Shown piece after piece: positions 1 to 10,647 of a stretch of DNA of 64,000 nt (the first letter of the stretch is position 1; the number at the start of each line of letters is the position of its first letter). The stretch is from positions 112,642 through 176,641 of the forward strand of contig NW_023501119.1 in the NCBI RefSeq assembly GCF_014066305.1, in the 5' to 3' direction. The DNA is from Letharia columbiana (lineage: Eukaryota; Ascomycota; Lecanoromycetes; Lecanorales; Parmeliaceae). Below the pieces are notes generated by a model. That model was not told the DNA's origin, searched no databases, and saw nothing but the letters and a program-made list of their open reading frames with translations. The position numbers and the translations under genes are program-made.

Positions 1-1000
1 TCTAATTATAGTATATAGCTAGAGCTAAGAGAATCTTTTATATAATTAACTTAATAATATTTAAAAAGATTTCGTTATAGTCGATATCTTCTTATTAAAA
101 AAAACTCTTGATAATGTATTTAACTTTATAGCGTAGAATTTCATTATCTACTCTTAGCTTCTTCTTATAAACTTATCTTCTCTTAAAGATAATACGATAT
201 ACTAATCTTAATACTAGCTTTTATATCTTTATCTTCTATAGTAAATTTTATTATTTCTATATAGCGATTATTTATTAGGATACTTTAAATTTATTAATTA
301 TTTCTTTATAAGTATAAGGCTTAGCATTGAATATAAGTGATATAGCCTACGTGTTAATTTAATAATAATCTTCTTTACGACATCGAAGTTAGTCTATTTA
401 TCGTCTTAAATAATATAATAGTTCTTTGATTTATTCTTAATTCGCTGTAAGCGTCTTAGTAAAGCAATAGTAGTAGCCTCCTTTAAAGCGGAATAATGTT
501 AATTCGCTATCAAAGAGGTCTGTGTGGATGCTATCAAAAGCATTTTCTATATTAGTCATTAATTTATAACCTAGAGTCTTCTTCTATTTCCCATAGGTGC
601 ATAGCTCATAAAACTGTCTTTTGATATTGTTTATGATTTTTATTTCCTCTATCATAGTCGATAGCCTAGTAACATTATCGAAATTTAAATAATTTAATGC
701 TTAATGCTATTTAATAGCTATTATCTTTCGATAGTTAGCTTTCTTAATAATCGCGGCCATAGCGATCTCTTTAGTTATTATAGCTTTAAATAATATAAGT
801 CTTAACTTATAAAGTGTATTTATTAATTCTCTCTTAAGGACGATATCGTTATTATTATTATAGACTCTTAAATAATCCTCCTTTTCAATATAAATAAGAT
901 TATTATATTAAAATATATCTAGAAATAATAGATTTATAAATAAACCTTCGAAAGTATTATTTAACTATTATAAATATATTTTATACTCTTATATACTTCG
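1..1000 (-). mobile_element. RIP-degraded Ty1/copia retrotransposon remnant (integrase and start of RT), running off the left edge
   Basis: Very AT-rich DNA with no long open frame. On the minus strand, about 66-88 reads DIDYNEIF. This is the start of a copia reverse transcriptase, where the family has a D-Y-x-E/D-x-F-A-P pattern. Just upstream in the same frame is a basic stretch ending in two TAA codons where copia proteins have Gln (CAA), as expected for C-to-T change by RIP. About 511-640 on the same strand reads like a copia integrase: a CTYGK-type piece, then HTDLF and FRFKGG. The order integrase then RT on the minus strand fits copia. The RT continues beyond base 1. The right-hand limit is uncertain, because 1000-1360 is AT-rich with nothing I can read. 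Family assignment is inference from short degenerate motifs. Confidence 0.6.
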
Positions 1001-1359
1001 TAATAGTCTCCGCCGCTATTATTAGATTTAAAAAAGCGGTTAAATATATTAACTTCGTTTTTAAGATTATTAAAAAGATCTTTAACGTAGTTAATAAGGC
1101 TAATAAGGCCCTTAAGACTAAAAAGACTCTTAAGACTATTAAGGCTAAAATACTCTCCCTCTCGTAAGAATATTCTTATATATACTAATATTATCGAGTA
1201 TTATAAGCTTAAATTAGATAAATAAAACGCCTTTACTTATTATTAAAGTAGATCTTTAAGAATTAATAGCTTAGCTATTTAAGGTTTAAGAGAAGCGAAA
1301 TAATCGCTATTCTTATAAGAGTCGGATTTATAAGTTATATCGCTATTATCGCCATTATA

Positions 1360-4300
1360 GTCGTAGTTATTATTATCGTTACTCGAATATATTAAATTCG
1401 AACTTATTTGACTCTAAGTCGAATTAGAAGAAAAGAAGAGAAATCCCCTTTCGTTATATGAAAGATAAGAAGCCCTTTCTTAGTATTACTAAAAGATTTC
1501 AAAGTATAAATATTAAGTACTTTAAATAAATCTTCTTTAAGATCTTTAAGACTAAAAATTTCGCTAAACTAGTCTATATATATACTATCTCGATTAAGAA
1601 GAATAAGAATATTAATAACTATAATTATATAATATATTATTTTTATATATACTCGATAGTCGCTAGTCGCTTTATATACGTTAGCGTAAAGAAAGACTTA
1701 AATAAAACTTTATATACGTATACTATTCGCTTACTACGGCTATTTATTATCTATAGATTTAACTTTATTCTCGCTTATTATCTCGTCTTTATTACTATAT
1801 ATATTTAGAATAATTAAGATAATTTTAAGATTTAAAAAGCGAACGATTAGAGCTATAGAGATTTTCTTATATTTAAAGAAACTTATATAAGTAATAGTAA
1901 GTTAAATATCGCTATGTCTAGCCTTAGTAAGCCTATTATTATTAAAGAAATTAAAATTTATAAGAATTTTAATAGAGGTAGCTATTTTCGCGAGCGCTAT
2001 ATCTATTTATATATCTATATAATCTATTAGTAAAATTATTTAATAGATAAGTACCTTAAGGTCTTAAATCTAGCTATAAGTAGCTTTAATTATTTATTAT
2101 TAGATAATTATATTATTAAGATAGAATAATTCTTAGAATACTTATAGATACTATAGTCGCTATAGTATATATCTAAGAAGTTCTTATACGCGCTATATAA
2201 TCTACTAAACTCGAATTTACTTTATTAGAGATCGTTAATAGTTAATAATTAATTTAAATAATTAAACGATTACTTAAATCTAATATTTACTAAGACTATT
2301 TTAACTATTCTTCGAAAAGACGCTAAGATAGATTTTCGAGACTATATCTTAGTTTATTATAATTAAAATTATCTATTAATACGTTAAATATTCTAAATAC
2401 TATCGATAAATCTTTAAAAATAGCTTTAATAATATCGTCTAATCGAGGTTAACTCTTAATATAAACTCTATTACGTCTATTCGCTACTCGATTTAATATC
2501 GAAATATAATAAAGATTAAAGACGAATTTATAATCTCTTATTTCTATACGACTATTTAGTTAATAACGATATTTAGACGAAGTAGAGCGTATTAAAATAT
2601 ATTATATATGATAACGTAGTAGTAATATTATTATAGAAAGGCTTAAGAATCTAATTCGTTAAAAGAGATCTTAAAGACGCTTTCAGATATATATTCGTCG
2701 CTATATCGAATTAATAACTACTTAATTTTAATTACGATAAACGCTATTAAAAAGAATAATATCTATTATTCGAACTACGTATATTATTATTTCTATTTAA
2801 TCTCTTTATAAAGATCTTTATTTAAATTTTAATCGCGATTCTTCTATAGAAAGTAATACTTTACTATCTAAACGATTTCTTTATAATTCTTTTATTAGAT
2901 AATAACGTAATTATATATATCTAATAATTTAACTAGCTATATAGCGAATTAGATCTTTAAATTAATTATATAAAGAATATTATAGATTTTATAGTCGAGT
3001 TTCTAGAAATCGAATTCGATAGTATTTATATATAGGCGAGATTTCTCTCGAATAAGCTAGCTAAAGCGAGAATTATAGTTAAAAACCTTCTAAAAAGAGT
3101 AATTATCTTATATTAGAAGCTCGAGTTAGCGATTAACTTTCTCTCTTTCGCTATTAAAGTCGTAATTTTAGAAAGAGTATTCTTAAGACGACTTTTTAAT
3201 ATCCTTTAAAGGTCTATAATAATTATATGAATTATAGACGATATAAGAGTAGACTTACTATAGTAAAATATCTTTTTAAAGTACTAGAATAGCGTCGCCT
3301 TAATATATTACGTCGATAGTCGAGTTATATAATATATATAAATCGATATATCTAGAAAATTCGATATAGAAGGCTATATTCTCGACTATCTCGATTATAT
3401 TTAATCGATTTAACTTAAAGACGTTTTTAGTATTAAAATAGTTATATATTATTATTTTAAAGATATATAATTTAAAGAAATAAAGGTCGTTTATTACGCG
3501 ATAAAGCTATAACTATATTAGTTACGAGAATCTCGCTTAATTCTCTACTACGATAATAATATATACGTTAATAAATTATATAAATCCTTTATATACGAGT
3601 TAGCTATAATCTTATTACGCGATATAGCTATATTAATAGCTACTTACAATATTATAATAATATCTATTTAGATATCTACGAAGGTTAACTAGCTAGTTAA
3701 TAATCTATTATATTTTTAATATTAAAAAATCGCTAACATATATCTATAGCTAAAAGGTCTTATATCTCCGCTAAAATAGGGCGGGATTTATTAGAATATT
3801 AATATAATTAGATTATACTATCTTAAGAGACCATACGACTTCTCTAATAAAGGCTTACTATTAAAATTAAAAAGATATATATAACTTTAGTAAGATCTTA
3901 TACGATCTATTACGCATTTATAGAGATTTAATCTCTTTTCTTAATAACTATAAATACTCTTACGAGCTAAATTATTAATCTAAGTACTCGCCGCGTTAAA
4001 TCGAAGTCTATAAAGATATATCTTATTAGCCTTAGATTAGTCTATATAAATATAAGATTCGATAATCTCTTAGTATTTTATTACTCTTAGTTATAACGTA
4101 TTATTATAAATAATCGATATCTTTATAGCGAAGTTAATATAAAAGAAAGGCGTTTAATTACTAAGAATCTATTACTTTAAATTCTTTCTTATTTCGATAA
4201 GTTAATTTATACTAAGGCGACTCTATATATCTTCTTTTATCTCGTCTTCGCGGTATTTCTACGCGTAAATAAGTTTATTTATAATAAGCGAGATCTTTAA

Positions 4301-5061
4301 TAGAAGAACTTCGGCGAATAGTTTCTTATACGTCGCTCGATAAGACTATTCGATAATTATCTAAAACTTACGCTTTTAGCGTCTAAAATAAATCTATTTC
4401 GTCGTGAAATTATATTTACGATAGTTATATTAGACGATAACGTATATATAGTTAAAGTCTTACGTTATCTCTTTAAATAGAAAGACTTTATTTAATATAT
4501 CGCTATTTTAATTAAGAGGCTTCTTCTTTACTAAAGAAATCGTTATTAATAATCTTCGCGAGATACTAATATTACTTAATATTAAGAGCTATTATTTAAG
4601 CTACTTCTTTTATAGAGAGGTTATAATATTAGTATATAACGCCGACCTTAGTAATAATGAGATTTAATTACTAGATCGTTAAAAGTTAGATTTCTATCGT
4701 CTATATATTATTACTTATTTAGTTTATATACTTAAAGTATTACTACGATATTAGTATCTTTTAGCCCGTTCGCGCTAGTACTATTAATCTCTACTACTTA
4801 CTATAATAGATATTATTAGAAGTTCTTCTTAAGACCTTTACTCTCTTTAAACGACGTCTTAGATTTTAAGAGTTTTCTAGCGCTAAGAGATCTTTTTTAA
4901 ATCATTTATATATCTAAAAAGATCTTAATTATTCTAATATTAAATATATCTAATTATCTATCTATATATCTATTTATATATACGTTATTTTATATATAAT
5001 CTTACTATTTACGAGTATTAATCGTAATAGTAGAATTATAAATTAATAAATTTATTATAAG
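1360..5061 (+). mobile_element. RIP-degraded DIRS-like (tyrosine recombinase) retrotransposon
   Basis: AT-rich, stop-ridden, but translating the plus strand through the stops gives four ordered landmarks. At about 1955-2020 is a CCCH-like gag motif (ICKNFNRGSYFRERY). At about 2660-2700 is KRDLKDAFRYIFVAIS, the start of the reverse transcriptase typical of DIRS-class elements. At about 4231-4300 is FAVFLRVNKFIYNKRDL, which matches the tyrosine recombinase 'FLR.GEFTW' block. At about 4597-4710 is YREVIILVYNADLSNNEI, then a segment ending FYRLYI, matching the recombinase C-terminal 'HSFR+GAA' block. Differences from family consensus are mostly those expected from C-to-T or G-to-A change. The order gag, RT, recombinase is that of a DIRS element about 3.5 kb long. 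I did not find inverted or split direct repeats at the ends. The right end lies exactly at the broken NRPS gene. Confidence 0.7.
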
Positions 5062-5713
5062 ATAGCCCATCCTGTCAGCGAGGCTCTTGACCGCACATCG
5101 TTTGTAAGGAGAAGTTTCATCAACTCACCTTCGGAATGCCTGTGCTACCAGATGTAAAAAGGATATAAGCCAGATTATTTGGCCTCACATCCACCCGGAG
5201 AGGCTCACGTTTGGCCGCCCCAATCTCGTCACAGCAAGTTTGCCCTACTACAATAACATGTTCGCTCATATTAGCAAATACTGCCGCTTGCTGAGTGGAT
5301 GTGAGGATGACGGAGGGCCTGATCAGGGAGAGGATGGTCTTGACCCTCTGCACAGGGGAACAGGGAATGGGCACGAAAGCCGCGCCAGCTTTCAAGACCG
5401 CAAGCATGGCAACGACGGTCCACATAGACTTTTCGAAGCATACTGGGATGATGTCCTCTGGCTTGATGCCATGATGGACTAGATGACTTGCAAGTCCGTT
5501 TGCATAGGAGTCCAAATCCCCATAGGTTAGTGCACCCTCTCTTGAGCGGACCGCTTCAGCATTAGGCTGGTCGCGGACCTTTTCCTCAATCAAGTGGTGG
5601 ACACAGGCTTCGATTGCTGGAGGAACGAATTGGTTCCATTTTCGAATCTGTTCCAGGTCGGCCGAGGAGGCTTCATTGGCAACCTCGTCAGGGGCAGCTT
5701 CTACAAGACCCAT
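5062..5713 (-). pseudogene. Truncated non-ribosomal peptide synthetase: start of an adenylation domain
   Basis: The ATG at 5713 opens 198 codons that read as the N-terminal part of an NRPS adenylation domain. They include a YGDLDSYANGLA stretch, the core A2-like segment AVLKAGAAFVPI (about residues 107-118) and core A3, LAYILFTSGSTGIPK (about 181-195), which binds ATP in these enzymes. After PK the frame runs into GTGAGT, and an acceptor (GCTGACAG) ends at about 5073. So a 55-60 nt intron is likely, followed by only about 11 bases of exon before AT-rich retroelement DNA begins. A full A domain is about 500 residues, and an NRPS module also needs T and C domains; all of that is missing. The substrate cannot be told because the specificity pocket lies downstream. 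No stop falls in the retained exon and base composition is normal, so truncation looks younger than, or shielded from, RIP. Confidence 0.8.
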
Positions 5714-6650
5714 TGAAACAGGAGGTAGTGGAAGAAGAAGAGTGGAGGTGAACGTGATGGATGTGGATCTGGGTGTGCTATAGGATGATTGTCTATAGAC
5801 GTCTTGCCGGGCGCGTGCGGCGTAGTAGGCGGCTTAGTAGCTGTAATATGTTAAAAGACGTGTTAGAAGGAGGCACTGAAAGAAAGACTATGGCAATATT
5901 TATATTTACGACTGGTAGAGAAGCGTTTGCGAACGTGAGCGAGCTGACTGCGTGGCACGATTACTAAATGGTATTGTCAATCGCAATTAGAGAAGTTTAG
6001 CAACCATTTCCGAAGTATTTATCAATGGCCAGATAGATAACAGTTTCGTAGCCTAATCATATATGATAGCTTCGTCTAAAGAGTATTTCAAAGTGTAATA
6101 ACTTATTTCAAAAAGGCTTCAATTAACTTATAATATTGTACTCATATATTCATATATTCACAATTGGTAATATTAAAAGCGAGCTAGGCTTTCTTAAAGA
6201 TTCTTTAATAAATTTAATAATAAGACTTTTAGCTATAATATATAATACTAATTCTCTTTCAATAAATCCTTTTAGTAAAACTATTAGATCTCTCTATTAT
6301 ATTGATGGCTTACTACCCTATATCTCTCATATTTGCTGAAATTTCATGCATCGTTTTATTGGTGGTGGGTGGACAAATGACGATGCCAAGCTTTTGCAAG
6401 ATTCACGCACACGCTAAATGCTGACTGCATGTCCTATAGCCAGGATGCTCCTGCAATCAAACCTCGGTATTATACAACCTTCATTGTATTTGGCTGATAC
6501 AACAGGAGAATGCAATGATGCTGGATGAGAAAGACTCATGTCCAAGAGGAATAAATAATTACCCAACTCGCTATCCTTCCAGCCCAAACGAGAAGCACAG
6601 GAGCGGAAGGTCTATCAGCATTGCGAATAGAGACACCATAACGTGAAGTC
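5714..6650. other. Divergent intergenic region between the NRPS stump and the FAD oxidoreductase gene
   Basis: No gene seen. It separates two genes that point away from each other, so it should contain both promoters. About 6000-6340 is AT-rich with several TATA-like runs and looks like a small RIP-affected or naturally AT-rich patch; short open frames there have no recognisable content. Confidence 0.5.
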
Positions 6651-8264
6651 ATGGCCAGCCTGCCCACTCAAGACTCGACGGCCTCGTTCTGGCACAGTGA
6701 GCCTTCCCACTTCCTTCTCGGCCACCGAACAACGCCAGATATTCCCACGGAGGCGGACATTGTCATTGTTGGTTCAGGTATCACTGGAGCATCTGCTGCC
6801 AGGTTCTTGGCCGAAGATGCAAGAGCTAAAAGATTGAGAGTTGTAATGCTTGATGCGCGAGAGGCATGCTGGTGTGCGACGGGTAGAGTATGATGAACCA
6901 CACACTCTCTCCATCTCTCTCTCGGTGTCTCCCTACAGCTCTAACAACGTCACTGCCGTATCTGTAGAATGGAGGTCACTGCCAGCCCCTCCTATTCGAC
7001 TCCACCCCCGATGTCGCCGCGTTCGAACTTCGCAACTATAACGCTGTCAAGTCTTACATCAAAAAGCACAACGTTCCGTGTGAGTGGCGCTCGTTGACAG
7101 GTTGCAGGACCTTTTGGACCGAACCGTTAGCAAAGGCAGCTGCGGATGACGTGAGAGATTTGAAACGGCATGCTCCCGAATTGGGCAAGGAGGTCACGGT
7201 CATTGATGACGAGGAGTCATTGCGGAGACACAGGGTGAATGGCGCGCCGGGCGCAACCCTATCCGCATGTGCCGGTAGTCTTTGGCCGTACAAGCTTATC
7301 GCATTTATCCTCGAAGATCTTATCAAAGAGGGTCACTTGAATCTGCAGACGAAGACGCCAGTCACAAAGATTGAACCGTGCGCGGATGATCCTGAAGGCC
7401 CCGCGCCGACTGGGCCAAGGCACATCTTGCATACACCCCGCGGTACCATCAAAGCGCGCCATGTCATCTTAGCCACAAATGCATACACGTCGCATCTCCT
7501 CCCGGAATTCGCAGACCTCATAGTGCCCGAGCGCGGAGTTATGACGGCCCTCCTTCCTCCCGCCAAGTCAAAGCCCCTCGAGGACTCCTACGGTTTCGTC
7601 GGCGCGCTTGGTGGGAACCCCATCCACGATGACTACCTGAATCAGCGGCCCTTCTCCGGCGTGCCGAATCCGGCCGGCCATCTGATGTTTGGTGGTGGTT
7701 ATGTCGGAAAGAAGCTGAACATGATCGGTGAGACGGATGATTCTGTCTTGGACGAAGGTTCGGCGAGCTATCTGAGGGCGGCACTGTTGAAATTGCTTAT
7801 TCTGGGGGGCGATACTGGCGGCTTGAAAGAGCTGAAAACGACGCATCAGTGGTCTGGCATTTGGGGTACTTCGAAAGACCACCACCCGTGGGTTGGCGCC
7901 GTCCCCAGCAGGCCAGGTGTCTGGCTTGCTGGTGGCTACTCTGGTACGTGAAATCCCCTCCAGTGACTGCCAAGTCATATATATAATTGACGAAACCTTC
8001 ACAGGCCACGGCATGCCCAACGGTACGCTGTGCGGCAAGGCCGTTGTGGAAATGCTCTTGGCGCAGGAAGCTGGTGTCGCTCTTGACGATGTCCAGAACA
8101 GACTCGTTACGGATGGCGACTTGCCGCAAGCTTACATCATCACGCAGGACAGGATCGAGCGCTGTAAACATATCGACTCGGTGCAGGTTCAGGATCGGAA
8201 GGGCATCGTGGGGATACGCTCCCTCGATGCGATGATACAGGCACAAAGGAACACTAAGCTATGA
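6651..8264 (+). CDS. FAD-dependent oxidoreductase, DAO family (amine oxidase-like)
   Basis: Three exons: 6651-6887, 6968-7943 and 8005-8264, with introns of 80 and 61 nt (GTATGA...TAG, GTACGT...CAG), giving 490 residues. The start is the first ATG in frame, in a GTCATGG context. Residues about 36-52 (IVIVGSGITGASAARFL) form the FAD dinucleotide-binding GxGxxG fold. A CATGRNGGHCQP segment spans the first splice junction; this motif is shared with bacterial and fungal gamma-glutamylputrescine oxidoreductase-like enzymes. Near the C-terminus, GGYSGHGMPNG bridges the second junction and is the conserved flavin-contacting block of the DAO superfamily. It probably oxidises an amine or amino acid in the cytosol or peroxisome; the substrate is unknown. 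It is transcribed away from the NRPS stump and faces the MFS gene, so a role in the same lost pathway is possible but is inference. Length and motifs are complete. Confidence 0.88.
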
Positions 8265-8942
8265 GCTCGGTGGTGGAATAGGTGTAGGACGTGCGGAGTC
8301 CTCTCTCATATATCATCGTAATCCTCGCGCCGTCGCCGCTTTGTCACGCTTATCGGAGTGGAGATCTCATCACAGTCTGCTGTAGTACACATTTCACATA
8401 GCCCCGTAACTAAAATCGCTACCCACGCCCAACTATTGCTGCAATATCAAAACAGCTCCGGCTGCACTTCCGAGCTCACCCTCTTCCTATTAAACACGTC
8501 ACCAATTCTCGGACTTGGGAATTGTGGTTCTTTTTCATGGTTTTAGGCGGCCTGCCTCTACATCGCATATTTGCGCCGCTTCAGCTCTCTTCTGCGCGCT
8601 CGATCGAGTCCTTCAGTTCTAAACACACTTGCGGACGAGATGGTTCCGCGGATGCTGGATTCTGGGAATCAGTCGGGTGGGTGTTAGCTGGACAGTGGAG
8701 TATACGGTCACTGGGGGGATATTGGACGGAGTTGATGTGCAGCGATGCGGGCGGGTAGGTAGGTGCAGGGCATGAGATGTTATTATGATATGAGGATTGT
8801 AGCGTACCAATAAGGATAGGGGATGCACAGTTGACTTTTGGAATACCGATGAGTATTCAATTATATATCATCATATTCATCCTTTTCATCATCATCATCA
8901 TCGTCAAACGACCTGACTTTGGCGTCTAAGCCTTCTTTCTAA
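8265..8942. other. Intergenic region between convergent genes
   Basis: The FAD oxidoreductase and the MFS transporter genes converge here, so this is the shared 3' region. Short open frames at 8358-8830 on both strands have no recognisable content. Near 8881-8905 there is an imperfect CAT/TCA trinucleotide run. Confidence 0.5.
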
Positions 8943-10647
8943 TCACCCACTCATTCCAGACCCCGAATCCTGCCCTCCCACCGACGATACCGCCCGCCGC
9001 CTCCCCCCAGTAGCATACAGACACGGCAACGCGCACAACCCGCAGAGCACCCCGCTCGCAAGCGTCACCCTGTCCCACCCCACCCGCTCCGCCATCAACC
9101 CGCCCACGAACGGCCCCACCAGCGACCCCGCCGCATACGCCACCGTCATCAGCCCAAACGCCTGCGCGTACGCCCCCTTGGGCCCAAACACCCCCGGCCG
9201 CGCCGCCGCCGCGTCATCAACGACGTACATGGCCTCCGCGAACGCGGGCGTCGCCAGCGCGCTCAGCGCCACCCCGATCAGCAGCAGCAGCGCGCACAGG
9301 AGCGCGACCTGGGCCCCGGAGTCGTGCGTCACGAGGCGGAGGAGGCCGAGCAAGGGGCCGAGGGCGGTGAAGCCGAGGGTGACGATGGGTTTGGCGCCGG
9401 CTCGGTCGCTGAGGAGGCCGACGGCGGGCGCGGAGAAGGAGGGGATGGTCAGGACGAGGAAGACGAGGGCTACCTGCTTGGAGTTGTAGTGGAAGAGGAG
9501 CTTGATGCGGAGGGGCAGGATGGTTTCGAGGCCGGTGAGGACGACGCTTTGCATGAAGTCGGCGAGGATGGCGGCGAGCATGCGGGGCGTGGTCAGGAGG
9601 GTTAGCATTGGGTGGCGGTGCGTGGGGGGTATTTCTTTGGGGGTCGGAGGTGGTGATGGGTTTGTGGAGGATGTGGGTGGAGGTCTTGATGAGCGACTCG
9701 CTCGGGGCTGCGTTTCATCTGGTGGGGTTTCGGCGTTGTCCCGGTCGTGGGAAAACGTCCCGTATGTTGCGTCTGCTTGAATGTTGACCTTCCTTGGGCT
9801 TGGCAGCATGAGTATGCGTAGGAGGAAGTCTAGCGCAACAAGCTGTGCGGACTCGATTAGTGGATTTTTGTTTGAGAACGGAATGAGACGTCGAGATATC
9901 CTGGAGATTGAGCCAACTTGAGACTACGACTAGGGCAAGATACGTACCGCGTAGCCGGAAACAAACACGGCGAGATATCCGTAGCTGTGATACAATACAC
10001 CTCCAACTACGGGACCGACCAACACCCCAAGGGCGATACTCATCCCGATAAAACCCATGGCGGGTCCGACTCCCGCTTGGCCGACAGTATCGGCCAGGAT
10101 GGCCGTTCCCACGGTATGCACAATAGCCGAAGAGGCTCCCTGAACCAGTCTTCCCACCAAGAGCACTGACGTCGATTGTCCCAACGAAAAGGCCACCGTG
10201 GACGCCGCCAAGGCAATCAGGCCCCAGAGGTAGGGGCCTTGACGGGATTCACCTCGATCCGCGAACCATGCAGCGATTGCTTTGGAGCATCATTATGAGC
10301 ACGGAATAGAACCAAGTATCTGATATGAGAGCTAAGGAACTGAAAGACTCACGGGATCCCACGAGAAGACCGCCTCCGTACGCTGCAAGTAAAATACCGA
10401 TCCATCGTTGTACGTCGTCCTGGTGGAGTTGTACCCTTTCGACCAGAGCGAATGGCAGGACGGGGATGATCAGAGCATACAGGTAGGCGTCCGCTGAAGC
10501 GCTTGGAGTCAGTGATCTCGCATTGGGCAAGACTTTTAGCCTAGACTTTTACAGACTGAAGACGGCTAAATTGATGACTGTGAATATGAACGCCTTGGAG
10601 GAGCGGATCTTCCTCAGAGAGGGCCGGGACTCTTTCGCACCATCCAT
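8943..10647 (-). CDS. MFS transporter, DHA1/VMAT-like drug-efflux type
   Basis: Four exons on the minus strand: 10647-10557, 10493-10353, 10279-9948 and 9842-8943, with introns of 63, 73 and 105 nt, giving 487 residues. The first donor is GTCTGT. It is chosen because it restores the family's FTDAYLYALIIPVLPFAL junction, which has no other open reading. Twelve hydrophobic segments are expected. The loop after TM2 holds motif A (WFADRGESRQGP), which gates alternating access in these proton-driven antiporters. The central loop (about residues 205-265) is long, Pro/Ser-rich and GC-rich. The C-terminal half has the GAYAQAFGLM and YAAGSLVGPFVGG motifs of fungal VMAT-like carriers. It is predicted to sit in the plasma or vacuolar membrane and export small organic compounds. 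With the NRPS stump and the FAD enzyme it would suit a metabolite locus. GC content is markedly higher at 8950-9700 than around it. Confidence 0.9.

Noticed and set aside
9178..9780. Three plus-strand ORFs antisense to the MFS gene
   Set aside because: They are shadow frames of a very GC-rich coding exon.
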